Shown: positions 60,329 through 64,000 of the stretch, in pieces | How the letters are laid out: every line of letters begins with the position of its first letter | Position numbering within the stretch: position 1 is the first letter of the stretch | DNA from: Eutreptiella sp. 'Long Island Sound 2002' | Taxonomy: Eukaryota > Euglenozoa > Euglenophyceae > Eutreptiales > Eutreptiaceae | Assembly (NCBI GenBank): GCA_964036045.1 | Contig: OZ038381.1 | Location: 115,775,790 to 115,839,789, forward strand | Length of the DNA stretch: 64,000 nt | Reading direction: 5' to 3' | Notes under the pieces: generated by a model | What the model saw: only the letters and a program-made list of their open reading frames with translations | What the model was told of the DNA's origin: nothing | Database searches by the model: none | Position numbers and translations under genes: made by a program

Positions 60329-60793
60329 TTGTCCATACTCAATTTCTCTTCAGCCATGTGTCAACTCCCCTCGCCCCACAACGATTCACCCCGATTTGTT
60401 GTTCAGTGGGTTGCAGGATTGAACACCAGAAAAAGGCATTTTATGGGTGGGAATTCTTCAGCTGACATACTCCAGTGTCCCAGTGGTCTGGCCTCCGATG
60501 CATTTGTTTTGTTGGTTAACAGAGCCGTACAGATTTCTGGTGGCAAAGTGTGCTGCTTGTTTGAGCCAGGTGTCAGAATTGACAGCACACCTGGAGGATC
60601 TCAGCAAGCACTAATTGCAGAACAACACCCTCACCTTTTGACAGACGACAAATTGTGTACACTATGTGTCCATTACCTCAAACGGTCCCCTTTCTTTGCA
60701 AAAACACCACCAAGAATAAGATTGCCTGCAACACCAGAATCACTTGCCCAATCACCCACAGCTATTACTCCTGCCAAGAACAAACCCGACTGA
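60329..60793 (+). CDS. Hypothetical ORF in tandem copy 2
   Basis: 154 codons, the duplicate of 59302-59766. Differences are scattered (for example RAALISGGK against RAVQISGGK, KPSPFFAE against KRSPFFAK) without stops. The trailing RIAKNVTVDVSYDSQIGYLL piece is at 60824-60929. After 60957, unlike copy 1, sequence continues as GNYWAAFAIVLHFLHLSLP in a further frame, possibly the rest of the gene. Function unknown. Confidence 0.35.
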   Translation: MSILNFSSAMCQLPSPHNDSPRFVVQWVAGLNTRKRHFMGGNSSADILQCPSGLASDAFVLLVNRAVQISGGKVCCLFEPGVRIDSTPGGSQQALIAEQHPHLLTDDKLCTLCVHYLKRSPFFAKTPPRIRLPATPESLAQSPTAITPAKNKPD

Positions 60794-60957
60794 ACCAAGA
60801 CAGCCTGGAGCCCGCAAACGTATTGCAAAGAATGTGACTGTGGACGTCTCTTATGATTCACAGATCGGGTATTTGCTTGCAATGATCAATGGTGTTGTGA
60901 ACAAGGGTATTCCCTCTTGGGCATTGTAGCCACAGACAGTGTTTCTGGAAATTACTG

Positions 60958-62880
60958 GGCAGCTTTTGCAATTGTGTTGCACTTTTTGCATCTGAGCTTG
61001 CCGCAGGGGGCCCTCGTGAGTGAAAAGATTTGCACTTGTGAGGAGTCTCCCAGTGCCGTGAGAAAGCATTTGCTTCGTGGGACGTGGACATTGAGGTGCT
61101 GAATCGTTTCTGACCGTGCGCGATTTTCGCCGTGTGCTTGTCGATTTCATTTTTTTCAGAGGGTAAAACGATTGGCGAGGGTGAAAACCAACAAGGCAGA
61201 ATTATTTTGGAGACTGAACCAAATGCGGGAACCAACGATCAATTGCGGGCGTTTGCAAGTGTTGTGCTTTGAGTTCATTGCACCGGGTCAAGGGATTAGG
61301 GGAATCAACAGAGCACTTGCTGCGATGGTGGTGGAAGACAGAATTGCAGTGGGACTGTGATTAGCAAGCAATGGTCCCGATATGGAGGTCGACACGCTGC
61401 TGGTACCACCACTGAGGGCAAGAATCCTGAGTAACTCGCACTGTTCTCGTGGCTGAAGCCCTATGAGAGAACTAGCAATCAATCATGGGCTGCTGAGAGT
61501 GTTGTGCCCTGAGATTAGACGGCCAGCCTCAAATTAAACCAGTAAATAGCCAAACTTGTGATCAGTGCACTGGCAAAGCAGCTGGTGGAGGGTGTAATTT
61601 GATTTCAATAGCATGCCTGGCATGCTGGGCCTCTGTGTCAAGTTGCCAGGCTAGGTTAAAGGTTGTCGAAAACAGCGAACAATTAGCAATTAGTGTGATG
61701 GTGGTATCAGAATCTCGCAATTAAAGTAAGCTGATTCGGCGAAATTGTGCAACCATCATTCTTTTGCATCAGGCCATGACACAGTGAAGTGCTCGCCAAT
61801 GGAACGCCCAGAGAACCAACTGCAATCATTTTTGACTGGTTGATGCCTTTGCATTACACATCTGAACACCATTGGTCACGGGTACCACATAGGTACTACC
61901 AAGATGCAAGGTATAGTGCTTTTCCTCTGAAGCACAAAAAACAGAAACCATGGCCAGACCTTTGTCCAGTGTCCGGACATTAATTTCCCACAATTAGTGG
62001 CTCATTAAAATGATAGCAATTGTTCATGGGCTGCCAAGAATTGACAACAACCATGTATCCGACCACTTTGCGGATGCACTGACAGCCAAGGCATTGTGCG
62101 ATATATTTGTTTGGAGTGAAAAAGCCAGTTTTTCTTGTGGCGGGACAAAGTAGTTAATACAAGAGTGTTGGGCCATACCATACAGGATACTGCAGCACTT
62201 TATGGTATGGATACCGTGCCTATACCGTACAATACATATGCTCTATGGTACCCATTTTCATATGTATGGATCGTAAGGCTCCATTGCAATTTGATGTGTT
62301 ACTTGAATTATTGATGCGCCAATTGGACTACGAACTTGTATCAATTTTTGGTTGATTATTTACTTTGTGAATTTGGGGATAGGATTTTTTGTGCATTTTG
62401 CGTACTGCTTGAAGCATCATTTTCATCCAAAGTCCGATGCCACACAACGGCCAATGATGGTGTATGGAACAATTGTATGCCGGTGGGGTCTGAATGTTCA
62501 TTGAATGCGAATCTTCTAAAGTAAGGCAGATGAAGTGCAATTTTGTGCTTTCCCCCGCAACCAATGAGGATTTGATGGTAGAAAAGGTTGTGTGGATTGC
62601 TATGTGATTGGTGCCAACACAAAATATCAATTGTTATACGCATGTATTTAGGTTTAAGTGCTTGCTGCATGGTTCTTTGGCCAAGGGATTAGGAAAGAAG
62701 GATGATTGAAAAAGATAGCACAAGAGGCTCAAGACTAAAAACGCCCAATCAAAGCAAAAACACACTTTTCATTGCGGTTTCAAAATAGAGGCAATGATGT
62801 TCTTTGCAAAAGAAGAATTACACCCAGGTTGCATGGCTAAAAGAGCTTCAAATTCACATTTTTGAAACGAAGTATATCCT
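60958..62880. other. AT-rich, no firm gene
   Basis: A TTTTTTTCAG acceptor-like site at about 61150-61159 precedes a 62-codon ORF (61172-61360, containing EFIAPGQGIRGINRALAAM), which could be an exon continuing from tandem copy 2. From 62170 to 62260 TATGGTA/ATACCGT motifs recur. Elsewhere nothing is recognised. Confidence 0.4.
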
Positions 62881-62939
62881 TAATTGACGTTGGTCACGAA
62901 GCAAACATTGAAGCAAAGGAAACAAATGTCTAGTAGACT

Positions 62940-63535
62940 TTGTAAATCACAATGCAACTTTTGGGTTGTTGGTAATGTTCCAAGAATGACGCGGAGCAGA
63001 TTTTGAAATGATGCGAAACAGCAAGCACAAAGTGAAAAGCACTTAGGTTTCAGCTCCCTGAAAGACACAGACGGTGCTCCTCCGGAGCAAAATTGCTCTT
63101 GAGGCGCAATAGTGGTTCTTCTCAAGATCAATGATTCAAACAAACGAATTGGCTCACTGAAAAACATTTGGAGGAAATCTCTAGTTCAACCTCCAAGGCT
63201 AACAACAATGCAACTTTGATCTAATTTGTTGGCCATCTTGCCTGCAGGATGGGCACCCTGTACGAAAGAGTACACATAAGTAATCAAAAAGTGGGAACAA
63301 GTCTTTGTGTTTTGGTTCCTGAGGGCCGCTTTTCTTCGGAAGCAGAATTGTTTCCAAGGAGCAGAGGTGGTGTTCTTCAGGATCAATGATGTAGACATGA
63401 GTAAAGCCTGTAAGATTCCAAAAAAAGCGACTTTTATCCAAGTTGTTGGTAACGTTGCAGCCACAATGGGCACCCTTTGTAGAAAAATTGCCAAGTACTG
63501 AGCTAAAACTGAAAAAAATTCCTTTTTCTGTTTTC
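62940..63535. repeat. Diverged ~250-bp tandem segments
   Basis: Segments starting near 62945, 63200 and 63435 each have CAACTTT..., GTTGGTAATGTT/GTTGGCCATCTT and GGGCACCCTxTxYGA, then (in the first two) a GTTTYRGTTCCTGA-like stretch, a CTCCGGAGC-like palindrome and TTCTTCWSGATCAATGAT. It leads into the palindrome array at 63548. Confidence 0.6.
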
Positions 63536-63547
63536 GCTCCTGAACAC

Positions 63548-63765
63548 ACAGGGTCGGTGCTCTTCAGGAGCTTTGGTTCCTGAGGAGGCAGGGTCGGTGC
63601 TCCTCAGGAGCCCCCTCAGGGTCCGAGCTCCTCAGGAGCCAGGGGCGCTGCTGCTGAGGAGCACCCCAGGGTGGGAGCTCCTCAGGAGCCAGGGTCGGTG
63701 CTCCTCAGGAGCAGGAGCGAGGGGCGGCTCCTGTCAGGAGCGGCGATCTCCCACCACCCCTGGGT
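63548..63765 (-). repeat. Array of CTCCTCAGGAGC palindromes, right
   Basis: About seven palindromes, preceded by CAGGGTCGGTG, the reverse complement of the left array's spacer, and ending with a CGCCGCTCCTG/GGCGATCTCCCACC segment that mirrors 57515-57540. Confidence 0.88.
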
Positions 63766-64000
63766 TGGCCCCAGATGGGTCTTACCAAGGGGCCTTTGCT
63801 CACTCACCCACGGCCCTACCTCACCTGCCCCCAAGAAGCGGCTCCCCTATGTGGGGAAAGGGCTCAGTCGCAGCCAGCAGTACCCCCCAGCGGGTTCTTC
63901 CCAGAGACGTAACCCATGTTCGATCGTGGTCTCAGATTCCTCTCCTTTGGGCGGGTGATACGTGGGGGTGGGTCCCATTGCAGCTCCTCATCAACCTCCG
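63766..64000. other. Window end, no supported gene
   Basis: GC-rich. One open frame (to 63958) has no motif. Confidence 0.45.

Larger units (their letters stand above)
58909..60957 (+). repeat. 1,027-bp tandem duplication
   Basis: Copy 1 about 58909-59935 and copy 2 about 59936-60957, with identical spacing (for example 59174 to 60201 and 59302 to 60329) and about 95% identity by eye. The joint carries GGACATTGGACATTGG, a small extra duplication. The last ~60 bp of each unit lead into different sequence. Confidence 0.92.

Noticed and set aside
57533-63765. CRISPR-like array of palindromic repeats
   Set aside because: Repeats are 12 bp, spacers are short and repeated rather than unique, the DNA is eukaryotic and no cas gene is present.

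Overview
The window is eukaryotic nuclear DNA from a repeat-rich genome. It holds chromodomain and non-chromodomain Ty3/gypsy retrotransposons, TIR elements, minisatellites and candidate GT-AG introns about 53 bp long. It has no rRNA, no tRNA I can recognise, no CRISPR and no bacterial operon structure. I cannot name the organism; an alga or other protist with a large genome is my guess only. Almost nothing looks like an ordinary single-copy host gene.

Layout. (1) 252-13846 is one decayed Ty3/gypsy element on the + strand (gypsy-1). It has a truncated 5' LTR, PBS, a very long coiled-coil gag, protease, a methyltransferase-like domain, RT, RNase H, a long extra linker, an integrase broken by a 101-bp-arm palindrome, a chromodomain, a 3' region holding a 974-bp TIR element, PPT and a 3' LTR. 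(2) From 12586 to 49799 the DNA is a nested tandem array of two blocks in the order A1-A2-B1-A3-B2. Block A (about 2.92 kb) is the tail of gypsy-1 plus 1.66 kb of minus-strand protein remnant. Block B (about 14.2 kb) carries minus-strand proline-rich ORFs, a 1914-bp TIR transposon with its own gene, and several minisatellites. A2-B1 and A3-B2 are near-identical copies offset by 17,151 bp. (3) 49860-56844 is a second decayed gypsy element (gypsy-2) on the minus strand with paired LTRs and a 4-bp target-site duplication. It is interrupted by an inverted copy of the TIR element found in gypsy-1. (4) 56849-64000 is AT-richer. It holds two inverted arrays of the palindrome CTCCTCAGGAGC bracketing 5.8 kb, which contains a 1,027-bp tandem duplication with a conserved ORF.

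How it fits together. The array joints can be read to the base. The B-to-A joint carries a 15-bp filler copied from the A/B boundary. That created direct repeats around B which explain loss of one B, leaving A1-A2. The two 17-kb copies have decayed differently: the TIR-transposon gene is open in copy 2 and has a nonsense codon in copy 1, while the C-terminal part of the RS-rich minus-strand ORF is in frame in copy 1 and frameshifted in copy 2. Blocks A and B encode paralogous versions of a minus-strand protein domain I do not recognise, and this is the most likely undescribed coding feature here. Product calls rest on motif reading only; no database search was possible.
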